Shown here: positions 33,238-41,938 of the stretch, one piece after another
How the letters are laid out: each line of letters begins with the position of its first letter
Numbering within the stretch: the first letter of the stretch is position 1
From: JAXMCI01 sp046349435
Lineage (GTDB): Bacteria; Pseudomonadota; Alphaproteobacteria; Dongiales; Dongiaceae
DNA length: 64,000 nucleotides
Direction of reading: 5' to 3'
NCBI GenBank assembly: GCA_046349435.1
Contig: JAXMCI010000014.1
Coordinates: 1 to 64,000 of the forward strand
The notes under the pieces: generated by a model
Seen by the model: the letters and a program-made list of their open reading frames with translations, nothing else
The model's database searches: none
What the model was told of the DNA's origin: nothing
Position numbers and translations under genes: made by a program

Positions 33238-33884
33238 GGCGGCGCCACCTCCCCGGCCAGGCGGCAGAGCAGCCGCAGCGACGCCTCGCGCTCGAGGCCG
33301 GGCGCCGCCTCGAGCTCGATGCGGGGATCGAGCTTCAGCCGCAGGCGCCGCAGCAGCCCGGCGGGCTCACCGGACAGCGCGGCGGCGAGGCAGCGCCAGC
33401 CCAGCGTCCCGGCCTCGGCGACCAGCGCCTCGGCGGTGACGGCGGCGGTCGGCGCGACCGCGGGCGTCGGGCGCAGCCGCGCCTCGCGCACCGCCGCCTC
33501 GTAGGGTTCCACGCCGATCGCTGCCTTGATGACGCGCACCGAGGCGCGGTCGACCAGCCGGCTGATCGCCGGCGCCGCCAGCGACAGCCCGGCGCGGCGC
33601 GACAGGGCCGCCAGGCTGGCGCCGTCGAGCAGCGCCAGCCGGGCCGCCTTGCCGTCGAAGGCGATGCGGTCCTCCGGGTCGGCGCCGATCCGCGCCAGGA
33701 TGTGCCGGCTGATCGCCAGCTCGCCGCGCCGGCGCGCCGCCGCCTCGCGCCACAACTGGGCGCCGACCAGCCGCTCGGCCCAGTCGGGATGCAGGTAGCG
33801 CGAGGGCAGCAGCAGGAACTCCAGCGCGCGCGGCAGCAGCGGGTCGCGCCGCGCCAGCGCCGTCCGCAGCCACTCAGCCTCCAT
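33216..33884 (-). CDS. sctK: Sorting-platform adaptor SctK
   Basis: A 222-aa helical protein with ALEFLLLPSRYLHPDWAERL near the N-terminus, a feature of YscK/MxiK-type proteins (FNxxPxxYxxxxW pattern). SctK connects SctD to the SctQ pods. It lies between sctJ (11-base overlap) and sctL (22-base overlap), the usual place. SctK proteins diverge strongly, so the call depends on that short motif, size and position. Confidence 0.85.
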   Translation of the reverse strand: MEAEWLRTALARRDPLLPRALEFLLLPSRYLHPDWAERLVGAQLWREAAARRRGELAISRHILARIGADPEDRIAFDGKAARLALLDGASLAALSRRAGLSLAAPAISRLVDRASVRVIKAAIGVEPYEAAVREARLRPTPAVAPTAAVTAEALVAEAGTLGWRCLAAALSGEPAGLLRRLRLKLDPRIELEAAPGLEREASLRLLCRLAGEVAPPWRSLLA

Positions 33885-34698
33885 CGGCCACCGCCGGCTT
33901 GCGGGCGCTCTCGCGCAGGCGCCAGTAGAGGAAGCCACTGGCGCCGAGCGCCGCCACCAGCAGCACGACGAGCGAGCCGACGATGGCGAGGAAGGTCCCC
34001 ATCGAGCCCTTGTCGAGCCGCACCATCAGCACCTGCCTGAGGCCGCCCGCCGGCGCCGGCTCGGCGGCAGCGGCCGCCGCCGGCAGCGGCGCCTCGGCGG
34101 GGATCAGCACCACCGACACCTTGTCGTAGGCCAGGCCGGCGATGCTGTTGGTGACCAGCCGCTTGATCTGCGGCACCAGCACGTCGAGGTCGTAGTTCTC
34201 GCGGTACTTGATGAACACGGCAGCCGAGGACGGCGTCGAGGCGCCCTCGGTGTCGCCCTCCGACAGCACGACATGGACCCGCGCGGTGACCACGCCGTCG
34301 ATGTGGGCGAGCGTGCTGGAGAGCTCCTGCGACAGCGCGTAGATCAGCCGGACCCGCTCCTCGAGCGGCGAGGAGACCAGCCCCTGCTTCTGGAAGACCT
34401 CGCCCATGCTGGCGAGCTTCTCGCGCGGCAGGCCCTCGGCCTTGAGGATCTCGATCGCCTGGGCGAGCTGCGACTTCTCGACGTTGATGGTGCTGGTCTG
34501 CTCCTTGCCCGGCACCTTCTCGGCGTCGATGCCCCGCGGCAGCAGGGCGGCCAGGATCTCGTTGGCCTCCTGCTCGGTGAGGCTGGAATAGAGCTCGACC
34601 TTGCAGGCCGCCAGCAGCAGCGGCAGCGCGAGCAGCACCAGCCAGCGACCGAGCCGCCGTCCCTTCCCCGCTCTGCCGCCCGGTGCGCGCCCCCCCAT
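33874..34698 (-). CDS. sctJ: Inner-membrane ring lipoprotein SctJ
   Basis: A 274-aa protein with signal peptide and lipobox LLLAACKVELYSSLTEQEAN (Cys at about 32). Ring-building domain segments are ANEILAALLPRGIDAEKVPG, VFQKQGLVSSPLEERVRLIY and GVVTARVHVVLSEGD. The transmembrane helix near residues 236-262 is FLAIVGSLVVLLVAALGASG. It forms the inner ring with SctD. It lies 16 bases after sctI and overlaps sctK. Identity is secure. Confidence 0.97.
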   Translation of the reverse strand: MGGRAPGGRAGKGRRLGRWLVLLALPLLLAACKVELYSSLTEQEANEILAALLPRGIDAEKVPGKEQTSTINVEKSQLAQAIEILKAEGLPREKLASMGEVFQKQGLVSSPLEERVRLIYALSQELSSTLAHIDGVVTARVHVVLSEGDTEGASTPSSAAVFIKYRENYDLDVLVPQIKRLVTNSIAGLAYDKVSVVLIPAEAPLPAAAAAAEPAPAGGLRQVLMVRLDKGSMGTFLAIVGSLVVLLVAALGASGFLYWRLRESARKPAVADGG

Positions 34699-34714
34699 CG
34701 ATGCGATCGCCCCC

Positions 34715-35158
34715 TCAGTTCCCCTTCATCAGCTGGTCGATCGACTGGGTCGCCTTGCCGCCCACCTTGCCCATCAGGTCGTTCTGCAGCGAGATGCTCT
34801 GCAGCTCCATCTGCGCCCGCATCAGGTCCTGGGCGCTGACCTGGTCCTTGCCCAGCACCTCGCCGACCCGCTGCATGCCGTCGGCGAACGAGGAGCGCAT
34901 CTTGTCGAGGCCCTGCAGGATGGCGTCGCCCGGATTGGCCGGGCCGCCGGCCGGCGCCGCGTCGGCCGGGCCTGCCGTTCCCTTCCCGTCGGCCGCCGAG
35001 CCCATCGCCTCGACGCCGCCGGGCGCCTGCGGCCCGGCCAGCGCCTGCTCGAACTGCCCGACCGCGCCGGCGTCCGCCTTGCCGGGCCCGGCGCCGCCGC
35101 CGGTGGCGGCGCGCTCGACGACCTGCTGGAGCTGCTGGAGCTGGGCCGGATCGATCAT
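34715..35158 (-). CDS. sctI: Inner rod protein SctI
   Basis: A 147-aa protein. The C-terminal helix pair AQDLMRAQMELQSISLQNDL and VGGKATQSIDQLMKGN matches YscI/PrgJ/MxiI rod proteins, which end in a short amphipathic helix that packs into the export gate. The N-terminal two thirds is low-complexity Gly/Ala/Pro. Position directly before sctJ is standard. ATG 35158 gives a length close to YscI. Confidence 0.9.
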   Translation of the reverse strand: MIDPAQLQQLQQVVERAATGGGAGPGKADAGAVGQFEQALAGPQAPGGVEAMGSAADGKGTAGPADAAPAGGPANPGDAILQGLDKMRSSFADGMQRVGEVLGKDQVSAQDLMRAQMELQSISLQNDLMGKVGGKATQSIDQLMKGN

Positions 35159-35173
35159 CGCGTACCTCGCAGA

Positions 35174-35578
35174 TCAGGGCGTGGCGAGCAGGGTGCGGGC
35201 CAGCGACACCGCCTTGGGGTCCCGCCCGGTCTCGGCCAGATCGCGCAGCACCGCCTGGCTCTCGGCTGCACGGCCGGCGAGCCGCAGGGCGAGGCCGAGC
35301 ACGCTGCGCGCGTCGTCGCTGGCCGGGTTGATCTTGAGCGCCTTGTCGCGCAGCAGCGCCACGGCCCCTTCCGGCTGCCCGGCGCCGAGCCGGGCCATCG
35401 CCGCGCCGACCACCGGCAGCTCGCTGTCGGGCCGCGCCGCCATCAGCGCCGCGAAGATCGCGTCGGCCTCGGCGGCGCAGCCATGCCCGGCGCCCATCAG
35501 CCCGATCTCGGTCAGCAGCCGGACGAGCTCCGGCGCGACGGCCGCACCCGCGGCGCCGCTGCCCTCGCTAGGCGACAA
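35174..35578 (-). CDS. sctG: SctG-like TPR chaperone of the needle subunit
   Basis: A 134-aa TPR-type protein (VRLLTEIGLMGAGHGCAAEA, IFAALMAARPDSELPVVGAA, LLRDKALKINPASDDARSVL) resembling YscG/PscG, which with YscE holds the needle subunit before export. A TTG start at 35578 is used because no ATG or GTG lies upstream of the conserved region before the sctB end, and it overlaps the sctB stop region. The ribosome-binding site is weak, so the start is unsure. It lies 15 bases before sctI. Confidence 0.75.
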   Translation of the reverse strand: MSPSEGSGAAGAAVAPELVRLLTEIGLMGAGHGCAAEADAIFAALMAARPDSELPVVGAAMARLGAGQPEGAVALLRDKALKINPASDDARSVLGLALRLAGRAAESQAVLRDLAETGRDPKAVSLARTLLATP

Positions 35579-36403
35579 CGATCTTGCCCTCCGTCTCGGA
35601 CTGGCCGCGCTGCACCTGCCCGAGCTTCTCCATGATGTCCCGCAGCATCGTCTCCATGGCCTGGTTCTGGTCGTTCGCCCGCTGCCGCGCCTGGTCGGCC
35701 AGCGTCGCCTGCCGATCATACTCGAGCTTCGCCGCGTCATGGGTGCTCGCCATGTACTCGAATCCGGCGGCGATGTCCCGCCGGCCCGTCGACAGCTGGC
35801 GACCGCCCTGTGCTCTCGAGTTGATCGGGCTCAGCTCGTTCTGGACGGCGCCATCGTCTTCCGGGGGGGCGACCTGCCGCTCTCGGTCATCTCGATCTCC
35901 CGGTCGCTCGCAGGCTTGGCGCTCCTCGAGTACGATGGACCTTGACTGGCGGCCCGGAGGTTGACCGCGCCGCTGGCAATGTTGCCTGCCGCGTTGACGA
36001 GGGCGGCGACCATGCGCATCGTGGCGGCCTCGCGTACTTCCTGGGCCGCGTTCCCGAGCGCCGTCATCTGCGCCACGGCGTTGGCGTCGCGATCCTCGCG
36101 CGCGAACTTGCGCAGCTCGCGGCCGATCTCCAGGAACAGCTTGGAGAACTGCAGCATGTCGTCCTTCAACGTGAGCTGCAGGTCGGCGACCTTCAGCGCC
36201 GTGTCGTCGGGAATCTTCTCCGACCGCGGCGGCGAGGGCGGCGGTGGAGCGCCCATCGAACGCACCGGGGGCGGGGCGGGCGGCGGCGGCGCGTCGCCGT
36301 CCCCGATCCGCGTCCTGGGCTTCGGCGCGATGTCGTCGCCGTCGGGCCCACGGGTCTGCTGCGGGCCGCCCAGGGGCGGATTGCCGCCGATCGTCAGGGC
36401 CAT
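35568..36403 (-). CDS. sctB: Minor translocator SctB (YopD/EspB-like), one-base frameshift
   Basis: About 279 aa once one base is added near 35865-35870. The N-terminal part is Pro-rich (DAPPPPAPPPVRSMGAPPPP). A helical part follows (DMLQFSKLFLEIGRELRKFA), then one hydrophobic segment (MRMVAALVNAAGNIASGAVN). After the shift it reads QVAPPEDDGAVQNELSPINS and ends with a coiled coil MLRDIMEKLGQVQRGQ. One hydrophobic segment plus a coiled coil is the YopD/EspB pattern, and it follows SctE and SycD as usual. ATG 36403 is preferred since AAGGAG lies nine bases upstream; ATG 36412 is another choice. Family placement is structural, as these proteins diverge quickly. Confidence 0.72.
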
Positions 36404-37612
36404 GGCTGCCATCTCCTTCGCGCGGCCCGCCTCCCCGGGCCATCCGGTGTCGTCCGGCCGGCCCAGGCCGTTTGCCCGCCGATGTTCTGGGCGATCATGT
36501 CCTTCGTCGCCGCCGGGCCGCGGATCATGTCGAGGATATGGCCGATCACTGCGGTCTGGTCCTGCTGGATCTGCGCGATGCGGTCCATGTCCTCCTTGAT
36601 CCGCGCTCGATCAGGGCCAGCAGCTTGTCGATGTCGAAGCCTTGTCGGCCTTGCGATCCTCGGCCAGCTTGCCGTGGATCGCGCTGTCGATCTGCAAGCC
36701 GCCCTGACGGTAGCCCCGCCTGGACCACCCGGCCGAACACCGGCATCCCGTTTGCGATCCCCTGGATCGTCCAGGATCTGCATTCGGGATCTTCTCCGCG
36801 ATCTTGGCGAGCAGGCCCGCGAGCTTCTCCGCGAGCTGAGCGGCCCGGCCGGTGACATTGGCGGCCGATGCGGCGCTGCTGGCCCCAGGGTCAGCAGGAT
36901 GGCCACCGCGGTGATCACGATCATGGCGATCTGGCCGGCCAACTCCGCCGCCTTCTTGTCCACCCCATGCCCTCGAGCATCGAGGTTATCGCCTTGGCCA
37001 GGCCCTCGGTTATCTTGCCCATCGCCCCGCTGGCCTGCAGGCCGATCATCACCCCGGTGACGGCGAGGCCGACCAGCGGGCCGAGCGCGCCGCCGCTGAC
37101 GATCACGGCAGCGACGGCCACGATGGCGGCGAAGGCCATGGCGATCCACCCGAAGATCTTGGCGACCGTCGAGGCCTTGGCCGCCTTCTCCATCTCGCGG
37201 GCGGCCTCCTCCAGCTTCTTGATCGTTTCCTTGTGCATTGTATTCGCGTGGTCGCGGTTGGAGAGGATCGTCGCCTTGCTGGTGCGACCCTGCTCCTCGC
37301 TCAGCGCGTGGTACATCTCCATCAGCAGGATCGCGCTGTTGGAGAAATCCTCCTTCGGCGGCGGCAGCACCGGCCGCCCGTCGCCCTGCCCCGTCGTCCC
37401 CGGGAGGCCGTCGCCCGACTTGAGGATGATAGGCTCGGTGCGCGGGCCGCGCGTCCCGAGCGGGGTGAGCTCGACCTGCTCGTCGCCGCGCGGCGCTTCG
37501 CCCGCGGCGCGCCGCCCCCGACATTGCCGATCGCCACGGCCGCCGCCACCGCCCGCCGCCGCGGTCCCGGGCTCGAGCTGCTCGAGCAGGACCGTTGCGC
37601 GCTGGTGGACAC
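36394..37612 (-). CDS. sctE: Major translocator SctE (YopB/IpaB-like), several frameshifts
   Basis: Roughly 400 aa, read through at least five single-base shifts. Recognisable parts in order are LLEQLEPGTAAAGGGG, EDFSNSAILLMEMYHALSEE, a coiled coil (HKETIKKLEEAAREMEKAAK) and two hydrophobic hairpins (AKIFGWIAMAFAAIVAVAAV with GGALGPLVGLAVTGVMIGLQ, then IAMIVITAVAILLTLGPA). The C-terminal helices are RAAQLAEKLAGLLAKIAEKI, GLQIDSAIHGKLAEDRKADK and EDMDRIAQIQQDQTAVIGHI. This is the IpaB/YopB layout of pore-forming translocators. Shifts are seen near 36600, 36660-36700, 36740, 36790-36900 and 36965. The start is unresolved; GTG 37612 is the outer limit. Either the gene is decayed or the assembly has errors here. 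Confidence 0.7.
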
Positions 37613-37632
37613 GGGCGAACTCGGGCTTGCCC

Positions 37633-38037
37633 TCAGAAGTGGCGGGCCGCCGTGAGCGCGCTGATCGAAGCCTCGCGCTGGCCCATCGCCAAGTAGCAGT
37701 CGGCGGCGTGCAGCGGCACCTCGGGATCGTTGACGTCGAGCAGCCCGGCCATGGCGTAGGCCTGCACCGCCGCCGGGTAGTCCTTCAGCATCTGCTCGGT
37801 CGCGCCCAGGCCCATCCAGAAGCGGCGGTCGAGGTGGTTGTAGAAGACCAGGAAGGAGAACGCCTTCTTGGCGTCGTCGTACTTTCCCTGGTTGTAGAAG
37901 TTGTAGCCCATGGCGTAGACCGCCTCGAGATGTTGCGGTCCGAGCCCGCGCTCCGCGGCGATCGTAGTATGCCCCTCGAGCACCTGCCGGGTAATCTCGG
38001 TAAGATCTATCTCCGCCTCATTCTCCGCCACGGCCAT
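37633..38037 (-). CDS. sycD: SycD/LcrH-type class II translocator chaperone
   Basis: A 134-aa TPR protein with the family's repeats: LEAVYAMGYNFYNQGKYDDA, KAFSFLVFYNHLDRRFWMGL, GATEQMLKDYPAAVQAYAMA and PLHAADCYLAMGQREASISA. SycD, IpgC and PcrH bind both translocators in the bacterial cytoplasm and often feed back on T3S gene expression. It sits directly upstream of sctE and sctB, its expected clients. ATG 38037 has GAGGA seven bases upstream. Identity is strong. Confidence 0.95.
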   Translation of the reverse strand: MAVAENEAEIDLTEITRQVLEGHTTIAAERGLGPQHLEAVYAMGYNFYNQGKYDDAKKAFSFLVFYNHLDRRFWMGLGATEQMLKDYPAAVQAYAMAGLLDVNDPEVPLHAADCYLAMGQREASISALTAARHF

Positions 38038-38069
38038 CCTCCATTCCTCGACCGGTCGCCTGTCGTCGC

Positions 38070-38693
38070 CTACTTGCGGAAGATGTCCTCAAGCACCTTG
38101 GCGTTCTTGTCGATGTAGTTAGAGATCAGCTTGATGATGTTATCACGGTTCTCGCTGAGCTTCTGAAACCGCAACATGTCCATCTGCGAGGTGTTGTTAA
38201 GATTGTCGAGCCCAGTCTTTATCTGCTCGATCACCTTGGCGTCGTAATCGGCCGCTTTCATCTTTTCCCCGGACTTGATATCGATGCCCAAAGTCTTGCA
38301 AAGCGCACGGTCCTCCGGGCTGAGAGTCGGCACGGTGCCTTCCGCACCATCCTTAGGCCGCGCCTGGCGAAGCTTGTTGAGCAAGTCATTGAGCTGCCGA
38401 GTCTGGTCGTTGCGCTCCTTCATGGCGGCCAACTGGTCGCCCATCTGCTTGTCCATCAACTCGGCCCGCTGCATGTTCACGAGCATGATCAGCGTTGCCA
38501 GGCTCATCGGCTGGCCGTCAACCACGTAATTGTCGCCGCCCGCGTGCTGGACACCGTCCTTGGCGCGGGCGTCGGCACGGGCCCGCGCCTGGTCGGTTTG
38601 GAGATTTTCGACATGCTCTACGGCTTGCTTGACTGAATCCATTAAATTATTGAACAGACCTGCGGCACCTTGTGAAAATTTGATGTCCGTCAT
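38070..38693 (-). CDS. Candidate tip or filament protein SctA (EspA/SseB-like layout)
   Basis: A 207-aa hydrophilic helical protein. Central helices LATLIMLVNMQRAELMDKQM and ERNDQTRQLNDLLNKLRQAR precede a linker, and the C-terminal coiled coil is FQKLSENRDNIIKLISNYID. This helix layout and size resemble EspA/SseB filament proteins and, more loosely, tip proteins. Location upstream of sycD and the translocators fits the tip protein of a translocon operon. AGGAGG lies five bases before ATG 38693. The G+C is visibly lower than in neighbours. There is no direct sequence match I can name, so the call is tentative. Confidence 0.6.
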   Translation of the reverse strand: MTDIKFSQGAAGLFNNLMDSVKQAVEHVENLQTDQARARADARAKDGVQHAGGDNYVVDGQPMSLATLIMLVNMQRAELMDKQMGDQLAAMKERNDQTRQLNDLLNKLRQARPKDGAEGTVPTLSPEDRALCKTLGIDIKSGEKMKAADYDAKVIEQIKTGLDNLNNTSQMDMLRFQKLSENRDNIIKLISNYIDKNAKVLEDIFRK

Positions 38694-38741
38694 CGTATCC
38701 TCCTGGATGAGCCCGTCGACCGGGTAGTCCCGGTTCGGAGA

Positions 38742-39038
38742 TCAGACTCGCATCGCACCGGGCTTGACCTTGGCGCTTTTCTTGGCAGGGCTGGCGGCCG
38801 CCGACATGTCACGCGCAATCTCCTCGCGGAAGCTGGCCAGTTCCGCCTCTGCCCTGGCCCGTCCCTCCGCGTCAAGGCGGTGGCCGGAGAGAAGCTCCCC
38901 AACCGCGCCCCGTGCTACGCCGACCTTGGAGAACAGTTCCCCGGTCTCTCGAAGCTTGCCCTCGCCCTGAGCGATCGCCCGCTCCATCTCGGCCATCAAC
39001 TCGCGCGAGCGCTCTTCCGGATCCTTCTTGGGCGCCAT
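38742..39038 (-). CDS. Small helical T3S-associated protein, first gene of the translocon/export block
   Basis: A 98-aa basic protein starting MAPKKDPEERSRELMAEMER, with GGAGG eight bases before ATG 39038. It continues with two or three amphipathic helices (LRETGELFSKVGVARGAVGE, RARAEAELASFREEIARDMS) and a Lys-rich tail. I do not recognise the family. It lies 48 bases upstream of the putative tip gene and heads the whole minus-strand run to sctR. It could be a small chaperone for the tip protein or a secreted regulator; neither is shown by sequence. Confidence 0.7.
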   Translation of the reverse strand: MAPKKDPEERSRELMAEMERAIAQGEGKLRETGELFSKVGVARGAVGELLSGHRLDAEGRARAEAELASFREEIARDMSAAASPAKKSAKVKPGAMRV

Positions 39039-39430
39039 GTCCGAAACCTCCCACCCACCATTCTCCCAGCCAGTGCGCCACCCATTCTCGCCGATGCCGC
39101 ACAGGCTTGGCTGAAAGTTATCACAATCCGGGAGAGGACGTCTCCAGGATTTCTCACCGGCCAGCCCGACCGACCGAGGCGATTGTGTCCAGATCTTGCC
39201 CGTCATCCGATGGCCGCCAGGTGGGTCGGGAGCGCGTCTCGGCCCGGCGCTCGTGCGCCTTCAGGATGGGTCGTGCCGCGTCGCGTGCCATACGAACTCC
39301 GTCGCCGCGCCAACCCGATCCTTGCCACACGGCACGATCGGCGCTCTCCTGCGCGCCGACCTGGGTCGATGCCCCGCCGGCGCTCAGCGTCCAGGTCGAG
39401 TGCAGCCGCAGAAAGAAGGCCAAGCCTCGC
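39039..39430. promoter_or_regulatory. Intergenic region upstream of the translocon/export block
   Basis: 392 bp between the unknown effector gene and the small gene at 38742-39038, both on the minus strand. Reading frames here look like shadows. It probably carries the promoter for the long run from 39038 to sctR. I see no clear ExsA, HrpL-type or sigma-54 box by eye. A relatively AT-rich patch lies at 39110-39130 (minus strand GGATTGTGATAACTTTCAG). Confidence 0.4.
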
Positions 39431-41086
39431 CTACCGTCCCGCCTCCGGTGCTGCCCGTCGCTCAGCTAGCCACTCTCCTAAGAATTGCCTCGGATCCGGA
39501 TTTGGGCCCTGGAGGTGAACCGTAAGCTTCCTTGCGAAGCGCTCGATAGGCCCGTTCGCTCTCTCGAGCGCAGAGTTGGCGTCGCGCACCAGCTTCAGCT
39601 GGGGATCGTTCTGGCCCCAAGTGTTGAGAAGCAGCAACTTTTGTTCGGTTAGCTTGAGGAGAGAGGCGCTGCCCTCGGATAGCTTTTTTGCCTTCGCCTC
39701 CAGCGACTTGATCTTCTCGTCGCTTGGGAAGAAAGTTCCTTCGATCTCCTTCAGCAGATCGACATATTGGTCGAGGCAGGAGAGCCCGCTCCTGACGGCC
39801 CGTTCCCAATCCTGGAACTTGAAGAATTCATCGCGGATCCCCGGCGTGTACTTCGCGGCGTTCCAGATCTCCTTCCTGGCCTCCGGGTGGCCTTTCTCCC
39901 GGACCAGGTCATCGAAGCTCCGGCCGCCAGCCGCCGCGGCGCGGCGCAGATACTGCGTTTCAACCTCGTTGAGCACGACGGCTCGCAGGAAACCCTCGAC
40001 GGTCTCGATGTCAAAGCCCTGGAGCCCGGAGGTCTCGTACATGCGCTGGAGAGCCTCGTCCACGACGCCGAGACGGTCGTGCAACTCCCGAATGCCCTTG
40101 CGTTCCGGGTCATTCGACATCGCGTCTGCTCGGGCAGCAAGCGCCCGGGAAATCAGCTCAGGCGCCACCTCCTGCACGTGTTCCTTGATCTGCCGATCGG
40201 TCATCTCCAAAGGCCAATCGCGGGCCTTGTCCACCACCGCGCTCTTTATCCTGTCGAGCTGACCGCCGGAGTTGCCGAGCAGCCAGTCGCCGTCGGTCCG
40301 GTCATGGAATCGGCCCTTCGCAGCCTCCGCGCGCACGAGCAGCTCGATCGTGTTCGAGTTGTTCAGGAACTCGACTGCGTGCGCGGCATTTGCCAAGCCG
40401 ATGAAGTACCGCATGTTGTCGTGCTCGCCGAGGAACTTGACCGCCGCGCTGGCGATCTCTTCCTCGGTCAGCCTCAGGCCGTCCGCTGTCTTCTTCGTCG
40501 CCAGATCGACGAGGAATTGCTCCAGCTTCGCCGCGACCGGATGGTTGGCCGGCAAGTCCTGTCTCCGGAAGTCGCGGGCGAACCCGACGAGCGCCGCATC
40601 GGCCGTCGTTCTCCTCTCCTCGGGACTGCGTTCCTTCAGAGCCGTCTCAAGCCCGGAGCCGTACCTGAACGCGCGTACCTCCTTGAGATTGTCGTCGCGC
40701 AGCTTGAGGCCGTCCGCCGCATGCTTGTGCACCTGCGACAGGAACTCGGTGGTGACGAAGGTGCCGCGCTCCTTGCGCTGCTCGACCGTATGGTTGCTGT
40801 CCCTGGCATCGCCTTCGAGCCGGACGGTCTGCCTCTCGACATAGGCCCGCACCGTGGCATCGCTCTTGCGCTCGATATAGGACAGCAGCGTCTCCATCGA
40901 CTCCTTGTTGCGCGCGACCTCGTCGCTGGGCTTGAAGCCGAGCATCCGGCTGAGGCCGCTCATCAAGGTCACCCAGGCACCGCCCTTGCCCGTGAGCTCG
41001 CCGGCGTTGTCCTTGCGCAGGTCGATCGCGCCGACGTCCCGGGCCACCAGCCCGTCGAGCGCCGCGAAGGGGGTGCTGGTCACCAT
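39431..41086 (-). CDS. Unknown 551-aa protein, candidate T3S effector with its own chaperone
   Basis: A 551-aa soluble, mainly helical protein with no domain that I recognise and no transmembrane or Sec signal. It starts MVTSTPFAALDGLVARDVGA with GGGAGG ahead of ATG 41086. The C-terminal third is coiled coil (KIKSLEAKAKKLSEGSASLL). The N-terminal 110 residues have a layout loosely like the A module (GKGGAWVTLMSGLSRMLG, ESMETLLSYIERKS, FVTTEFLSQVHKHA), but key residues are missing, so shared origin is uncertain. The stop of a CesT-type chaperone gene lies 11 bases upstream, a typical chaperone-effector pair. Codon use is less GC-biased than in the apparatus genes. Confidence 0.72.
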   Translation of the reverse strand: MVTSTPFAALDGLVARDVGAIDLRKDNAGELTGKGGAWVTLMSGLSRMLGFKPSDEVARNKESMETLLSYIERKSDATVRAYVERQTVRLEGDARDSNHTVEQRKERGTFVTTEFLSQVHKHAADGLKLRDDNLKEVRAFRYGSGLETALKERSPEERRTTADAALVGFARDFRRQDLPANHPVAAKLEQFLVDLATKKTADGLRLTEEEIASAAVKFLGEHDNMRYFIGLANAAHAVEFLNNSNTIELLVRAEAAKGRFHDRTDGDWLLGNSGGQLDRIKSAVVDKARDWPLEMTDRQIKEHVQEVAPELISRALAARADAMSNDPERKGIRELHDRLGVVDEALQRMYETSGLQGFDIETVEGFLRAVVLNEVETQYLRRAAAAGGRSFDDLVREKGHPEARKEIWNAAKYTPGIRDEFFKFQDWERAVRSGLSCLDQYVDLLKEIEGTFFPSDEKIKSLEAKAKKLSEGSASLLKLTEQKLLLLNTWGQNDPQLKLVRDANSALERANGPIERFARKLTVHLQGPNPDPRQFLGEWLAERRAAPEAGR

Positions 41087-41097
41087 CGCCGCCTCCC

Positions 41098-41562
41098 TCA
41101 GGCCAGGATCATGCCGTGCGGCGGCAGGGCGCCCGGGCTCGCGGCGACCGGCTGTCCCCGCAGCAGCGGCAGCAGCGCGTCGGAGCGCTCGACCAAACCC
41201 TCGACCAGCACCCGCAGCGTCTGGCCGTCCAGGCCGGGCAGCGGCCACTCCGCCGCCATCACCACGTCGCCGCCCTGCGGCATCAGCGACAGGGTCGCGC
41301 CGCCGGTTTCCCGCCAGAACAGGTTGGCGCGCAGCAGCGCCTCCATGGCCTCGGCCCTGCCGCTCTCGGGCAGGGCGCCGAGCACGAGCCACAGGACCAC
41401 CCGCGCCCGATCCGGATCGCTCGCCAGCGTTACCTCGAGCCGGCCGTCGAACTCCAGCGTGCAGGTGCCGTTCGCGTCGGTGGCGAGCGGGCCGAGGCCG
41501 ACCGCATCTCCGTAGGCACGCAGGGCCTCATCCAATGCTGTCCGCGCTTCTTCGGGCTGCAT
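41098..41562 (-). CDS. CesT-family chaperone for the 551-aa candidate effector
   Basis: A 154-aa acidic protein with CesT layout: helix ALDEALRAYGDAVGLGPLA, strands CTLEFDGRLEVTLASD and RVVLWLVLGALPESG, strand ATLSLMPQGGDVVMAAEW, and C-terminal helix TLRVLVEGLVERSDALLPLL. GGGGGAGG lies eight bases before ATG 41562. It is followed 11 bases later by the 551-aa protein, so that is the likely client. It diverges from another chaperone at 41939. Confidence 0.85.
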   Translation of the reverse strand: MQPEEARTALDEALRAYGDAVGLGPLATDANGTCTLEFDGRLEVTLASDPDRARVVLWLVLGALPESGRAEAMEALLRANLFWRETGGATLSLMPQGGDVVMAAEWPLPGLDGQTLRVLVEGLVERSDALLPLLRGQPVAASPGALPPHGMILA

Positions 41563-41938
41563 CGACGTCGCCTCCCCCGGAGATCGGCTCGCGCCTCTGC
41601 CCGGCGCCCGGTCGCTCTTCCCTGGCCGCTGCCGCGCCTCCGGTGGAGAATCCTTACCACCCGCAGGAGCGAATGGCAAAAAACAGGATCGGTCCGCAGT
41701 AGCCGGAAGTTCTGATCGCCTGTATTCCGGCGGCGCAGCAATGCCCGCTCTGTCAGGGTTTTCCACCCACTATCGCTGTTGCTGCGTAGTGTTTGCTGGT
41801 TTCAATGTCGGACATCTCGTGGTGGCTGCTGGATGCGATGGTACGCTGCTTGTCGTCCACGCCCGCTCATGACAAGCTTCTTGCCTGGGTAGCTTGCAAC
41901 CGGGCCTCGGTCGAGGCCCCGACGCTGTGGGTGGCCGC
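41563..41938. promoter_or_regulatory. Intergenic region between two divergent chaperone genes
   Basis: 376 bp with no convincing gene. The stretch 41670-41880 is clearly more AT-rich than the surroundings and should hold divergent promoters for the two chaperone-effector units. I see no obvious shared box between this gap and the other T3S promoters, but a motif search was not possible. Confidence 0.4.
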
